From the NCBI RefSeq assembly GCF_023540835.1, contig NZ_JALKCU010000002.1, forward strand, positions 186,001 through 250,000: DNA of 64,000 nt, read 5' to 3'. Numbering within the stretch: position 1 is the stretch's first letter; each line of letters starts with the position of its first letter. The position numbers and the translations under genes were made by a program. The notes under the pieces are model-generated. The model did not search any database. It had not been told where the DNA came from and worked only from the letters and a program-made list of their open reading frames with translations. Origin of the DNA: Marivivens geojensis. Its GTDB lineage: Bacteria > Pseudomonadota > Alphaproteobacteria > Rhodobacterales > Rhodobacteraceae. Below are positions 1 to 12,700 of the stretch, piece by piece.

Positions 1-301
1 GCATCGCGATGACCTCGGCGATGCCGTCCTCGGTCCGGTCGAGGGGCAGAAGCACCGCGGCCCCTGCTGCGCGCATGCGAGCGACAGCCTCGCGGTATCC
101 GACCCGGCCCACGACCGCATCTTCAGGGGCAGCCGTGATCAGCGCGCTGCCCTCGGGCACAAGACGCAGAAGGCATACCTCGACCAGCCCCGGCAGGCGC
201 GCGCGCAGTTCCGCGCACCACTCCTGAAGGCGCGCGGTGATGTCCGTTTCATCTGCCTGCGCCGATTTTCCCTTGGACGGCGCGTTCAGGATGTCCTGCA
301 T
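1..301 (-). CDS. Partial gene, N-terminus only; possible GAF-type domain of a secretion adaptor
   Basis: An open frame starts with ATG at 301 (MQDILNAPSK) and stays open to the window edge, so only about 100 residues are visible. An in-frame stop lies just upstream of the ATG, so no earlier start is possible; the ribosome site is weak. After a polar N-terminus the chain alternates short helices and strands (VEVCLLRLVPEGSALITAAPED, then AVLLPLD), which resembles a small sensor fold such as GAF. It follows the DUF3467 gene by 30 bp on the same strand and so belongs to the giant-protein operon. By memory of similar clusters, a GAF-bearing HlyD-type adaptor can sit at this place. That is inference: no lipoyl or hairpin region lies inside the window. 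Confidence 0.6.
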   Translation of the reverse strand, partial: MQDILNAPSKGKSAQADETDITARLQEWCAELRARLPGLVEVCLLRLVPEGSALITAAPEDAVVGRVGYREAVARMRAAGAAVLLPLDRTEDGIAEVIAM

Positions 302-331
302 CTGAGATCAGCTTTCGACGTGCGCAACAGG

Positions 332-658
332 TCAGTTCGAGACGGCGGTGCTGGTCTCGGGCGTCGGTGGCTGCGCCGAGGCATCGATCGTGCCATAGCG
401 CTGTTCGTGCTGGGCAATGGCGTTGATCAACATCGCAGCCAGCCGCTTTGCCGTCGGGGGGGTCATGATCACGCGATCGTTCAGATCCACCTCGAACTCG
501 TCGCCCTTGCCGTGCCAGGACCGCCCTACCCCGATAAGCAGCGCGAATTCTTCTGATGTCGCGGCAACGTTGACCACGTTGCTGTAGCTTGTGCGCATCG
601 CACCGTCGCGGAACACCACGGTTTTGCGGCTGTCGGTCTTTTGGGGTTCTTTGGCCAT
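332..658 (-). CDS. DUF3467 family protein
   Basis: This 108-residue protein has the DUF3467 core: a YSNVVNVAATSEEFALL segment (about residues 25 to 41), then EFEVDLNDRVIMTPPTAKRLAAML (about 54 to 77), then an Ala/Gln helix and a Pro/Thr tail. Family members are about 100 residues long, so it is full length. No biochemical role is known to me. The start at 658 has an AAGGA site 8 nt upstream. It lies 80 bp after the stop of the giant gene, with a strong stem-loop between, and 30 bp before the next gene, so it is probably co-transcribed. No signal peptide or membrane segment is seen, so it is probably cytoplasmic. A helper role for production or export of the giant protein is a guess from position only. 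Confidence 0.85.
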   Translation of the reverse strand: MAKEPQKTDSRKTVVFRDGAMRTSYSNVVNVAATSEEFALLIGVGRSWHGKGDEFEVDLNDRVIMTPPTAKRLAAMLINAIAQHEQRYGTIDASAQPPTPETSTAVSN

Positions 659-693
659 GAGGTCATTTCCTTGTGACTTGGTTTTTTCTTGCA

Positions 694-730
694 GGCGGGG
701 CCATGGAACCTGCTCGGTGAAGGCCCCGCC
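694..730 (-). terminator. Stem-loop between the giant gene and the DUF3467 gene
   Basis: A perfect 9-bp GC stem (GGCGGGGCC at 694-702 and GGCCCCGCC at 722-730) encloses a 19-nt loop. Read leftward it is followed by GCAAGAAAAAACC and not by a T-run, so a classical intrinsic terminator is not supported. It could be a 3' stabiliser, a partial attenuator or a processing site that separates expression of the 44-kb gene from the genes after it. Confidence 0.5.
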
Positions 731-738
731 GATTTCGA

Positions 739-3700
739 TCAGAGACGTGCGTCGGTCGACGCGTCGCCTCTCAGCATGAAGCCATTTTCCGTCCAGATCC
801 GCAAGCGCTGCTCAAGGCTACCCACGCTGCGCGGTTTGCCATACTGGCGATAAGCCGTCGCGGAGGCAGAAAGCACCGCGCTTGCCTCGAGGAAACTCAG
901 CATCTCTTCCTGTTCCTCGGCGATCTGGCCACGCGCCGCAAGGACCTTTGGCGTTGCGGCCTCGGTGCGCAGCCTTTCGGCGGCCACCTTGGCGAACGGC
1001 GCACCAGTCACATCCGCTGCGGCGCTGGCAAATTTCGGCGCCTCGGCCGTGGGCAAGGGACGATCGGCAGGCGGCGGGTTGGCAGCGGCGGCCTGTTCGA
1101 CCCCCTCGAGATCGGTCGTCTCCGTGAGGTCGGCCTGACCGGTCGTGCCGCCCTCGCGCGACAAGTTGCCCTCCGCGATCCCGAGTGTCCCCGCTTGCAG
1201 ATCACCGGCGTCATCGATCATCGGGATCGCCGCGTCGGGGGCTGCCTCCTGCGTTTCGGGTGCTGGCGGTGCATCGCCCGCGACGGCCAACTGACCATCC
1301 CGGACGCGGTCGTTCAACAGGCTCGATGCGATGCCCATATTGAAGATCCGCTCGACCTTATCGATGCCGCGGCCCTGTTCGAAGAGGATCCGGCCGAAGG
1401 TCTCGAAGATGATATCGACCGAAGCCGCAACGCCCATCGTGTTGGACTGCGTGCCGCCGAAGACGAAATCGCCGTCATAGCCGGTGGTCACAAGATCGCC
1501 CGCACCCTGTGCGTAGTAGTCGCGCTGGGTGATGACGTTGCGTCCCAGCCCTCGCTCGTACTCGACCAGCAGGAAATCGCCCGCCACGAAATCGCGCCCG
1601 ACCTCGCCGTGCACCTCGTCCGAGCCCGCGCCGCCGATGACCACGTCATAGCCTGCGCCACCCCAGAGGCGGTCATTGCCCCTGATCTGTGGCAGGTAGG
1701 CCTCGATACGGACCAGCCCCATGTCACCGGACAGGGTCGGGTCGAAATCGACATAGCCCGCGTCACCCAGAAGGATGTGGCGGCCGTCGACCGCGGCGTT
1801 CGTGCCCTGATCGGTGCGACCGGTCGCGATGTCGTCATTGCCGCCGCCGCCGATGACAAAGCCCCAACCGCTGCCGGCAACAAGGCTGTCGTTGCCCCAG
1901 CCCTCGGCGGTTTCATCCTCGGTATGGATAAGCTTGGCATTGGTCACATCGCGCTGGGTGAAGCCGTGATCGAGCAGCACCTGCACAGGCCCGTCGCCAA
2001 GACGCACGGTATCGTCGGCGGCCCCCATGATCGCGACATGCTCACCATCGCCAGCGGTCCAGCTGTCCTGACCCGTTGCAAAGGTGAAGGGCACGGGGGC
2101 GGCTTCGATCCGCCCGAGGATATAGGCCGGGTTGTTCTGGTTCAGCGTGCCGAGATCGCCCAGCACATAGCCAAGCTCATCGCCCTGCACCAGGGTATCG
2201 GAGCCAACACCCAGGATCGCCCGGACCTCGCCATTGCCGGTGGTGAAGCTGTCATTGCCATCGAACCCGGTCCAATCCGTGCCGGTGAAGGTCAGCATCT
2301 CGGTGACCAGATCGCCCGGTGTCTGCAAGGCATCGAACACCAGATCGGCGTGGTCCCCGGCGAAATAGCTCTGGTCCGAGGAGAGCGCATCGCGCGCAGT
2401 CATGCCATCGACTTGCGCCGTTACGGTATCGTTGCCCGCACCGCCCATAATGACATGACGCATCCCCTCGCCAAGGCGGAACGTGTCGTTGCCCGCATAG
2501 GCAAGTGCCGCGGCCCGATGACTTTCGGTTGGGGTGTTCGACACCTCGCGCAGCACATCAGTATCGTCAAAGCGCAGCACGCCCCAATCGCCCAGACCCA
2601 GCACCTCGCCATTGCCGGTGACAAGACTGTCGCTAGCACCGCCAAGAATCGCGGCCATGTCGCCGTCGCCCGAGACGATGATATCGGTCCCGTCACGATC
2701 CGGCTCGGCGTCGGGCAGGTACGTCAGGGTATTCAGGGCGAAACTGGTTGTGTTGGCGAGGATCTCGCCCCCGTCGCCAAGCAGGATCGCCATGCCGTGA
2801 CCCATTGTCAGGCTGTCGGCCCCGTAGCCCAGAACGGCACGCACATCGCCGTCGGCTGTGGTGAAGCTGTCGTCACCATCGCCCGAGTCCGGATCGCCTT
2901 TCGCGGTGAAGCGCGTCATTTTCGCGCCGTCGGCCGATGGGTCGAAGACCAGCTCGGCACGGTCACCCGCAAAATAGCTGTCGTTCAGCGTGGCCCCTGC
3001 CTGCGGTGTTCCGGCTCCGTCGGTCTGGGTGGTGACGGTATCGTTCCCGTCGCCGCCCATGACGATTTGCAGGCTGCCCTGGCCAAGTTCGATCACATCG
3101 TCCCCGGCGATCTGGCTGAACAACAGGGACTCGTCCACATTCCCGCGCGGGGCATTGCTGACGGTCGCGATCTTGTGATCATCCGACACCGAGAAGACCA
3201 TCTCGCCATGGTCACCCAGCACGATCGCGCGGCCATCCCCGTTCCTGATCGTGTCATCGCCTTCGCCACCGATGGCCAGAAGATGCCCGGACCCAAGGTC
3301 GATGACGTCCTTGCCATAGGTTGCGCTGCCCCGCGCGCCGGTCAGGTCAAGATCCTCGGCAGGCGGCGGAGCGCGCCTGCTTTCGAAGATCTGCACCTTC
3401 CATTCCTCGGGATCCGAGGTGAGCGACAGGCGTGCCGAGTCGCCTGCGAAGATCGCACTTGGCAGGTCGCCATTGGCCGCGGTGTAACCGCCAAGCCCGG
3501 TCAGCGTGTCGGCACCGCCGCCGCCCATGGCCACAAGGCGACCGTAGGACATGTGGATCGTGTCATCGCCGCCGGTGAGGTTCTTCTCTTCCTGGCTTGC
3601 CGAGGTCGGAGCGAACCAGACCTCCTTGTCGGTAAAGTCCACGACCGTCGCGTCGGCCCAATCCGAGACGCGCAGCGATGCGTTCGGAATATAGGTGTAG

Positions 3701-6700
3701 ATCGTCCCGTCAGGGCCGACGACCTTGTCGTTCGTCGTGACGGTGACCGGCTCTTCCAACGGATCGGCGATGTTGAATTTCGGCAGCAGCTGGGTGTCGA
3801 AGGTCTCCATCTCTTTCAGCGTCAGCACGCTGAACATGCCCGGTATGCTGCGGGCATCGTTGCGGAAGCCATCCGTGCCGGGCAAGTCAAGCTCGAAGAC
3901 GAACTGACCGCGACCGCCGATCGCGAAAGCGTGACCTTCGTTCCCCGCACTCATACCCTGTTGCAGCGTGGCCGTGTCATGGCCGCCGCCGCCGATGAAG
4001 ACCACCTGCTCGGCCTCTGACGTAATGGTGTCATCGCCACCGACCACGCCCGGCATCCGGTCTTCGAAGATCATCTCCTGGCGCCCGACCTCGGGGTTGC
4101 TGTCTTCGGCGGGTTTGATCACCTTGTATTGCGCGGTCAGGAAACTGGCGTAATCGCCCGCGATGAACTGCCGGCCCTTGCCAAGGGTCAGCTCGTCATT
4201 GCCAAGCCCGCCGGTCGCCAGCACGTCGCCATTGCCGATGCTGATCGTGTCGTCATTGTCATTGACGCCGCGCAGTTCGGTCGAGAGCAGGGCGCTGTTG
4301 CGCTCCATCGTCTCGAAATAGAGCAGCGCGCGCGGCTGGGCCAGATCGAGCAGCGGATCGTTGAGATCAAGCCGCGGATCGAAGAGCATCGTGGCCCCGT
4401 CGCCCGCGACGATCTGGTCAAGGCCCGCCTCGGTGGTCGCTACACTGATCTCGTCACGGCCCAGACCGCCGAGCACGACATGCTGACCTGTGCCAAGGGT
4501 GATCTCGTCATCGCCGCCGCGATAGGCTTGGCTTTCTTCGGTCCCCTGCACGTCGACCTTGGCCAACTCGGTGCTGGTGGAGACGCGGATCAGCCGCGGG
4601 AAATCGTACCGGTTGTCATAGCGGCTGTCATCGGCGGCAAAGCGGTGCACCTGTGCTGCATCGCCTGCGACGACCAGATCGCTGCTGCGATCCGGGGTGT
4701 CATCGGTCGAGGCACGGTTCTCGCCGCTGGTGATCTGGTCGTTGCCTTCGCCGGCGATGATCTGGCCACGGGCAGACCCGACGGTGATCTGGTCATGGCC
4801 GCCATCGCCGCGGTTCCACGATTGCAGGGCCAGCGACAGGGGCAGGTTTTCATAAGTGGCGTCGAAATCCACCGAAGGTGTGATCGATTTGGCAACCTCG
4901 ACCACAAGCTCCTGGTCATCCCTGAACAGCTGGATATCCGCCGCCTCGTAATTGTAGCCATCCTCCAGCCCGCCTGCGCGGTTCAGCACCGTCCGTTCGA
5001 TCTGCGCGTAATCCGACAGAAGCGTGACGGTCTGCGTCCGGCGCGTAGTGGAGGTGTCGATCACCTGGATCGTCGCGGGGATCCAGGTCCAGCTTTCCGG
5101 CCCAATCGCCTTATCGACTCGGGTGGTGCCATCCAGCAGATAGGCATCCTGGAACTGGCTGTCGGCCTCGGGCGACTGCACATCGGCCGACCGCTGGTAG
5201 GGCAGAACGGTGGTCAGGCTGAAGCTGGCTGGGTTCTGGCCCAGAATGTCGCGCAATGGCGCATTCTCGACCATCTGGCCGCGGCTATCCGTGCCCCCGT
5301 AATTCTTCCAGACCGAGAAGCGCGCCGCTTCGGTTAGGTCGGTTTCATAGCCGACCCAGATGCGGTCATTGCCGCCGCCGCCGATCCAGCGCACATCGTT
5401 TTCGCCCATCAGGACGGTGTCGTCGCCATCCGGCTGATCCTCGAGGGATTTCATGAAGCCGAGCGTGGTGGTCCCGTCCTCGAACTGGATCTCACCCATA
5501 CTGGAGACAATATTGACCTGAGCGGTGCTGCCGGCATTCGATCCGTCCGCGTTCACGCCGCCGAAGATCGCGTCATGCCCGCGGCCCGACAGAACCTGCG
5601 CCGGGCCAGCGCCGAAGACGATCCAGTCATCGCCGCGCGGGTTGTTCTGCGGCAAGATCGCCGCCGCGATATCGCGCAGCTTGAAGATGGGATCGTCGTT
5701 GTCGTCGCGCAGGACAAGACGCGCCTCGTCGCCCACGATCACATGGCCGAAGCGATGCGCGGCATGCGTGTCGCCCGCGAAGATACGGTCGCGGCCAGCG
5801 CCGCCGAAGATCACGTTGGTGCCAGTCCGCGTAGCGGCATCGGCCAGCGTGCTCATGCCCAGTCCGCTGGGCAGCGCCACACCCGAGAAAATCAGGTCGT
5901 TGCCGCCGGTCCCGAGCGTTTCGGACGGGGAAACGAGGCTGTTCCACTCGGCATCGTAAGCCGCCCCGCGGAATTTCTCGCGCAGGATCCCGTCGCCGTT
6001 CAGCGCCTCGGTCAAATCCTGGAACTGGCCTGCGTTGTCGGTCCGGTCGAACAGGTAGAGACCGCCGCGTTCCATCCAGCGCTCGTCGAAATCCTGGCTG
6101 TTGACGTCGATGAAGCCCGGCAGCTGGAAGCGGATGATATCCGACCCCGTTCCCGGCTGTTCGAAATAGCGGCCAAGGTGATCGCCCACCAGAACCTCGA
6201 TCTGCGAGCCCCAAAGGCTGTCGTCAGTCGGGAGGTCGAGAAGGGTGTCGCCATCCCGTAATTTCAGCAGGGTCGAGCCATAGCCCTCGATCCAATCATC
6301 GCCATCGCCACCGATCAGGATATCGAAGCCGGTCGAACCGATCAGGCGATCATTGCCGTCGCCGCCGAAGGCCCGCACGTTGACCAATGCCTTGGACAGG
6401 TCGATCCGGTCATTGCCGTCGCCGCCGAAGACTTCGAGCTTGTCATGCGGATCCTTGCTGCGATCGTTGATCTGCGTCAGGCCGATGTTGGTCCCGCCAG
6501 CGTCGAGCTTGGGCAGAACCGAGGCGATGTCATCGCCCTCGCCCAGATAGACACGCGTCGGTGCCTCTGGACGGATGGACTTGATCTGGACCGACTTGTC
6601 GTCGCCATCGCCAGTGTAAACGGTGACGCCGCGATCAAATCCGCTGTCCTTGTCGGTCTTGTAGCTGCCCGCGATCCACTCAGCTGCAATTCTGTTAAAG

Positions 6701-9700
6701 GTGGGATCTACAATCGCCTGATAAGCCACCGCCGTCACGATGGGCGGCTGCGCACGGTCATTGCCCACGAAGTGCTGCAGGATCACCTCGCCCTCACCGA
6801 TGGAGACGGTGCCAGTGTCGTCGGCATCGCCGCCGCGGCTGACCACGAGGCGGGACGAGCCAAGGCCGCCGTCGATGGTCACGATGGTGTCGATCCCGTC
6901 GAGGGTCGAGGTCAGCGCATCATCCGGCGTGGAGCCGATGAAGATGTCGTCATTGCCGCCACCGGTATAGATTCCAATCGGTTGCAGGACGGCCTTCACT
7001 TCGACCTTGTCGTTCGACGCGCCGAGATAGACATAGCTGTTCTCGAAACTGTTCAACGCGATCGAGCCATCCGGCCCATCCCCGCCATAGCGCGCGGTAA
7101 AGCCGATGCGGGTGAAATCGATACGCTGCTGCAGCGGGTCGGCCGCGATCTGCGCAGGCGTCGCGACCGATGGATCGGCCGGCTGGAACGGCTTGGCCGA
7201 GAAGACATCGACCTGTGCCAGAACGGCCTCGGCCCGCGCGTTGTCATAGATCGAGATCGTATCGGCGCCCGTGCCGCCGATGATCAGTGCCCGCGACAGG
7301 ATACTCGCGATGGAGCCCACCGTGCCGGCGTGACGGGGGTTCGCGCGCTCCCACTTGGCCTGAAGGGCGGGCAGGTTGTCGGCGAAATCCCGGAAGTTGA
7401 TCGCGGCAAACCAGCTGTCGAGGTCGGCGATGATGGCGTCGGCGGACCGCGTTTCGGAGATGACAAGCTGCACGTCATCGACCAGCGCCTGCGAATAGAG
7501 ATCCTGCACCGTGGCGTTGATCCGGCCCAGAACGCTTTCGTAGCCCACGAACCAGTCGCGCAGGGCCGGGTCCAGATCGGCGATGAACTTGCCGTTCAGG
7601 CGCAGCTGTTCGGCCAGATCGGTGGCCAGAAGCGCGGTATCGATATCACTGACAACGACGCCCGAATACCACGCGGTCAGGGCTGCAACCGTTGCCTCGA
7701 CCTCGTCATAGGCCGCCTGCTTGAGCACCTTGTCGCGATCGGCCGCGTCGATGGCATTGAACCAATCCCGCACCTCATCCGAATAGTCGTCAGGGGCGGT
7801 CTGCAGCATCGAGATCCGGTCCGTGATCTCGGACATGGCGCCCACTTTCACCGTGTCGTCGCCGCCCGCCATGGAGAGCACGACATACTCGATATCGCGG
7901 TCGACGCCCGACAGGATCATGGTGTTGGACGCATTGCCAAGCTGGATGCGCACCAGCTCGTTGTTGTCGAGCACGATGCCTTGCGAATTGCCGGCAAAGC
8001 CCGTCAGCCAGCCGAAGGTCTCGTTGTCGGGGCTGTCGACGGGGATCAGCTCGTCCTCTGAGGGGAGATAGGACTGACCGTAGATCGCCTTGAGCGCACG
8101 CACCTGGATCTCGCGCGCGGTGGTCACGCCAAACTCGCCGTTGGCCCGGTCGCCATCGGTATTTCCATAGAGCTTGATGTCGACCACATCCGCCCCGGCG
8201 GAGCCATCGAGCGTGACAAGGTTGTCGAACGCGCTCAGGTCATACTGCGCCGCGATACGGGCAGTATCGGGCGAGACACGCTTGCGCTCGCTCTGGGTGG
8301 TGCTGGACACCGGCACCATGGTGACGGTGGCAACCTTCTTGATCCGGGTGTAGCCCGGCACGACGATCTGGCGCACCGTTTCCGTGCCATCGGGGTTGGC
8401 GATCCGCTCGACGCGGGTGAAGCCGGGAACGAATTCCTCGACATCCTCATAGACCACGGTCGGGACCAACGCCGTGGGCGCCGTTGTGTCGAGGTCGATG
8501 CTCTGGCTCGCCGGGTTGAACAGAAGCGGCGCGCCGCCGATCTGGATCGTGTCGTTGCCGCGGCCCGCGTTCACGGTCAGGCGCGTCTCTGCGTTGACAC
8601 CATAGACATAGATCGTGTCATCGCCATCGATGGCGTTGATCTGGATGTTCTCGACATTCTGGATCGACCCCAGATCGACGCCCGCGCCCTTGATCTGCTG
8701 CACGCCGTCATCATCGACATAGACCACGAACTGATCGCCGATCTCGGTCCCTTCGAGGATGAAGGTGTCAAAGCCCGAACCGCCATCGATATGCAGCGGG
8801 GCGTTGCGGTTGAAGCCGACCTTGTTCTTGCCCTTGCCCGAGCCAAGGTTAGTGATCCCCAGCGTCGCCTTGACGAAGAACGTATCGTCGCCCGCATCGC
8901 CAAAGAGCCAGGTCTCGCCCTTGTTGCGGAACACCTGGAAGTAGTCGTTGCCGCCACCGCCGAAGAGCCGCGTATCGGTGGAGGTGCCGGCCGTGGTCTC
9001 GACCACGGAAACGGTGCCCTCGCCCTCCAGGTTCTGGGCCTGACGCACCTCGATCACCGAACCGATGTTGAAACTGTCCTTGCCCCCGTGACCGAAGGCG
9101 TAGGTCAGCGCGCTGGTGTTGTCGAAGGTGAAGATATCGGCCGCGTTCGTGCCATGAATGAACACCTCGTCCGCGCCGAAATAATTCACGAAACGCGGCG
9201 CGGATTTGATGGTGGAGGCGCGCAGCTCTCCCCCTTCGAGACGGAAGGACAGACCGCCATCGACCGCAACCGCGATCTGGGTCCGCGTCATGTCGAACAG
9301 GTGGCTGTCCTGCGACAGGTCGGTCAGCGCGAAGGCGCGCTGGTCTTGCCAGCTTACCTCATCGGCGGGCAGCTGGTTAATCCCCAGAACGATGCGGTCG
9401 CGGTTGCGGAAATCGACGTCCGTGTAACCCACCGGAATGGTCGTGGCGGAGCGCATGTCCATGTTTTGCAGGATCGCCAGCTTGCCGCTGCCCGTGCCGC
9501 CGTCGAAGCCAAGGGCCAGCCCTTCGAGTTGCAGCGTCGTGTCCGACGCATCTGCACCGGCGATGGTGCCCACCCCGTCATAGCGGACAGAGCCCAAGCG
9601 CAGTTCGGCAATGTCGAAGCTTTCGCGGTTCGCCGCATCCTTGCGCACGACGCCCTCTTTGGAAACCACCGTGATCTGTTCGCTCAGATCCACCTTGGAC

Positions 9701-12700
9701 AGATGTTCGGCAAAGATGGCGAAGGACAGAAGCGCCTTTTCGGGGTCGAAGCCGATCACATCGCCCACATGGACGCCATCGATCACGACACGGTCTTCCT
9801 GTTCAGGCGAAATCTCGGCGCGGTTTTTGTCGGCCACCACGCTCTCGGCACCCGGCACATGCAGGACAGCCGAGACCACGGCATCCACCCGCAGCGTCGC
9901 AACAGTGCCGGTCTGGCTGGCGCTATGCGCGGTGCTGGTCCAGCGGACACTTGCCCCTTCGTCCAGCGCCGTCCCGGCCTTCAGCGCTTCGGCATTGATC
10001 AACACCTCGTAGAGGCTGCCGACCTTGTCCAACACACGACCGATTTCGACATCGCCGGTCGTGAAGCGCAGGGCACTGCCGATCTCGACGGTATCCGCAC
10101 CAGTGCCCGTCAACCCAACCAGCACCCGCTCGCCCACGATCACGCCGCCGCTGGCGTCGATCTCGCTGATCAGCGTGGCATTATCGGTCACGAGATCGCG
10201 AAGCGTGCTGTCAAGCGCGGTGACGCCCTTATTCCCGGATGTCAGGCCCGCAAGGGTGATCTGCTGGAGATCCGCGTTCCAATCCGTGACGCGGCCCTCG
10301 GCAACCTTCACGCCGCTCTCTTCAAGCGTGAAGCCCTGATCCGCGAAGAACTGCTTGGGCGTGGCGGCCTGCAGGCCCTCGCCGCGCAGCGCGACGAAGA
10401 CGCCATAGGGCAGCGCGCCAAGATCCGCAGGCGGCGTGACAGCCGAAGGCGTGATGGTATTGTCGTTGTGGCTGTAACCTTGCGTAGTTGCAAATTCTCC
10501 AGCCGTCGGCAGGACGACCGTGACAAGCTGCTCGGACGCGGCCGTGCCCGCTTCGACCGCGGCCACCACTGCACGCAGACTTCCCGCAAGCGCAATCTCG
10601 TCCCCAACGGCAATGGTGACGCTGTCGGCCACGGCCAAGGTCTGCTTGCGCAGCGTGTCATCGGCCTCCGTCTCCTGGGCCGTCACGATATCCAGCGTGC
10701 CGCCTGCCCCGGTCGTGACCGATTGCCCGCTGAGGAAGGCCGGATCCTGCAGATCCTGCCAGGTCACCTCGACAAAGACGCGGAAGCGGTAGCCGTCGGT
10801 CTCGGTGCTCAGATCCTGGATGTCGAGAACGGTGGCCTGATCCGGCATCACCACACGGCCTGCGATGGTGCCGCCGTTGAATTCCAGACGATCGTTCACG
10901 ATCGGCCGGAGCGGCATCACGATCCCCTCGTTGATCAGCGTCTCCATCGGGGACAACTCGGCCACGGGGTTCGCGGCCAGCTTGGCCAGCACGCTTGCCT
11001 CGGAGGGGTCGAGATCATTGGCCGACACGGTGATCGTCTTGGCGGATGTATCCACCGCCGACACCGCCACCATCCGGTCGCCGATGCTGACCGTAGCCCC
11101 GGCCGTCACGCTGGGGGCACCCGCCAGCGTCAAGACGGCGGTCGGCTGATCGGGGGTCGTGGCATAGTCATAGGCGATCGCGGTCACGCTTTGCCCGTCG
11201 ACTGTCGTGCCAACCAGAGGCGAATGCGGTGTGTAACGCAACGCGAGCGCATAGACATCCCGCGTCAGGTTCGAGCCTGCCTCGACCGACCAATCGGCGG
11301 TTTCGCGGTTGTCCGCGGGCCAGTCGGTGGTGTTTGCGACCGGCTCGTAGATCTGCACTAGGCTGTTGTCGATCACGGCCCAGTCGTTCTGCCCGACGAA
11401 ATCGTCGGCCCGCCCGATCTTGAGCGCATCGACGCCCTCAAGCGCATTCGCCGTGCGCCGCAACTCGACCGTCACATCGGCCCCGCTGACCCCGGTGACG
11501 ACACCGATGACCCCATTGGCCGTCAGCGTGTCGCCGATGGTCAGGCCGTGGCTCGCGCCAAGCTCGAGGGTCTGGGTGACGCGGTCCACCTCCCATTCAA
11601 GCTCGGCGAGGTTGACGCGAGCGGTGTAGTGCTGCTCGGCAGCTTTGACCAAGTTGTCATCTGCATCGCCGAGCCGGAAGGCCGCCATGCGGTCTGCGGT
11701 TGTCAGGCGGACATAGCCCGTGCCCGGCACATCGGCAGCCTGACCCAGCGCGACGGTCAGCGTGTAACCCGTGTCAGCGTCGCCTGTGACCTTCTGCACC
11801 TTGCCAAAGATCGTATCGCTGGCATGCGCACCCGAGGTCATCGCTATCACCTGCGCAAAGCGCGGCGTGCCATCGGCTGGGCTGTATTCGATGTAGATGG
11901 GGTCGTTCGCGTGCAGTTTCACCTCGACGCGGCGCGCACCGGTCTCGTCGTCAGGATCGATTTCTGTAACTGTCTGGCTGCGAGCAATCTGGTCAAAGGG
12001 TTCGGCGAGCACAATCTTGTGCTGGTCGCTGTTGAAGCTGCCCCAACCATAGGCACCGTTCACCGCATCAGCGTAAACTACCAGTGTCGGGGCCGTAGCG
12101 CTCGCCGTGTCAAAGCCATCCTGCGTGGCTTGCCGGTCGATCCGCGCGGTGGCCACCAACTCGTTGCTGGTCTTATCGAGAATGTAGATATTGGTGTAAT
12201 CGGCATCGAGCGGCCAGTTCGCCTCCGCCTGATACCTCGGGATGGTGACTTCGATCCGGTTGTTGTCCCACGCCACGCCAAAGTCATCACGCTCACCGCC
12301 CGTGATCTCCGCAGGATCATAGAGAGACTTGGCGTCAAGGCTGAACACCGGCGCTTCACGCAGGTAGAAGGCCTCGCCCAGGTTGTCGGCAAGGTTCGCC
12401 TCGGCCCGGTCGCTTTCCACGACCTCGAGCATGATGACCCGCCCGGCCTTGTCCCAGCCGATGATCCGGCCACTGTCGAGGCCGCGCCCGTTTGCCCCGG
12501 TGGGCAGGGAAGAGATGTAGAGCCCGTCGCGGTTGGGGTCGTCGACCATGGCAGCGAAGCGATCGGGGTCGATAGTCGTTTCGCCCGGCTTCAGGTAATC
12601 CGCGATCGCCGCCTCGAACGCTGCGACGCTGTCTGGCGCGATGCGCACCTGCCAGCCCGCCGGGCCGAAGGACACATCGAGCGCCCCATTGTCCACCCGA

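Noticed and set aside
694-730. Classical rho-independent terminator of the giant gene
   Set aside because: Read in the gene direction the stem is followed by A-rich and not T-rich sequence; kept only as a stem-loop.
1195-4020. Long rightward open frame (941 codons) opposite the giant gene
   Set aside because: High GC and the codon bias of the giant gene leave open antisense frames. The translation has no recognisable domain, and the leftward RTX frame is unmistakable.
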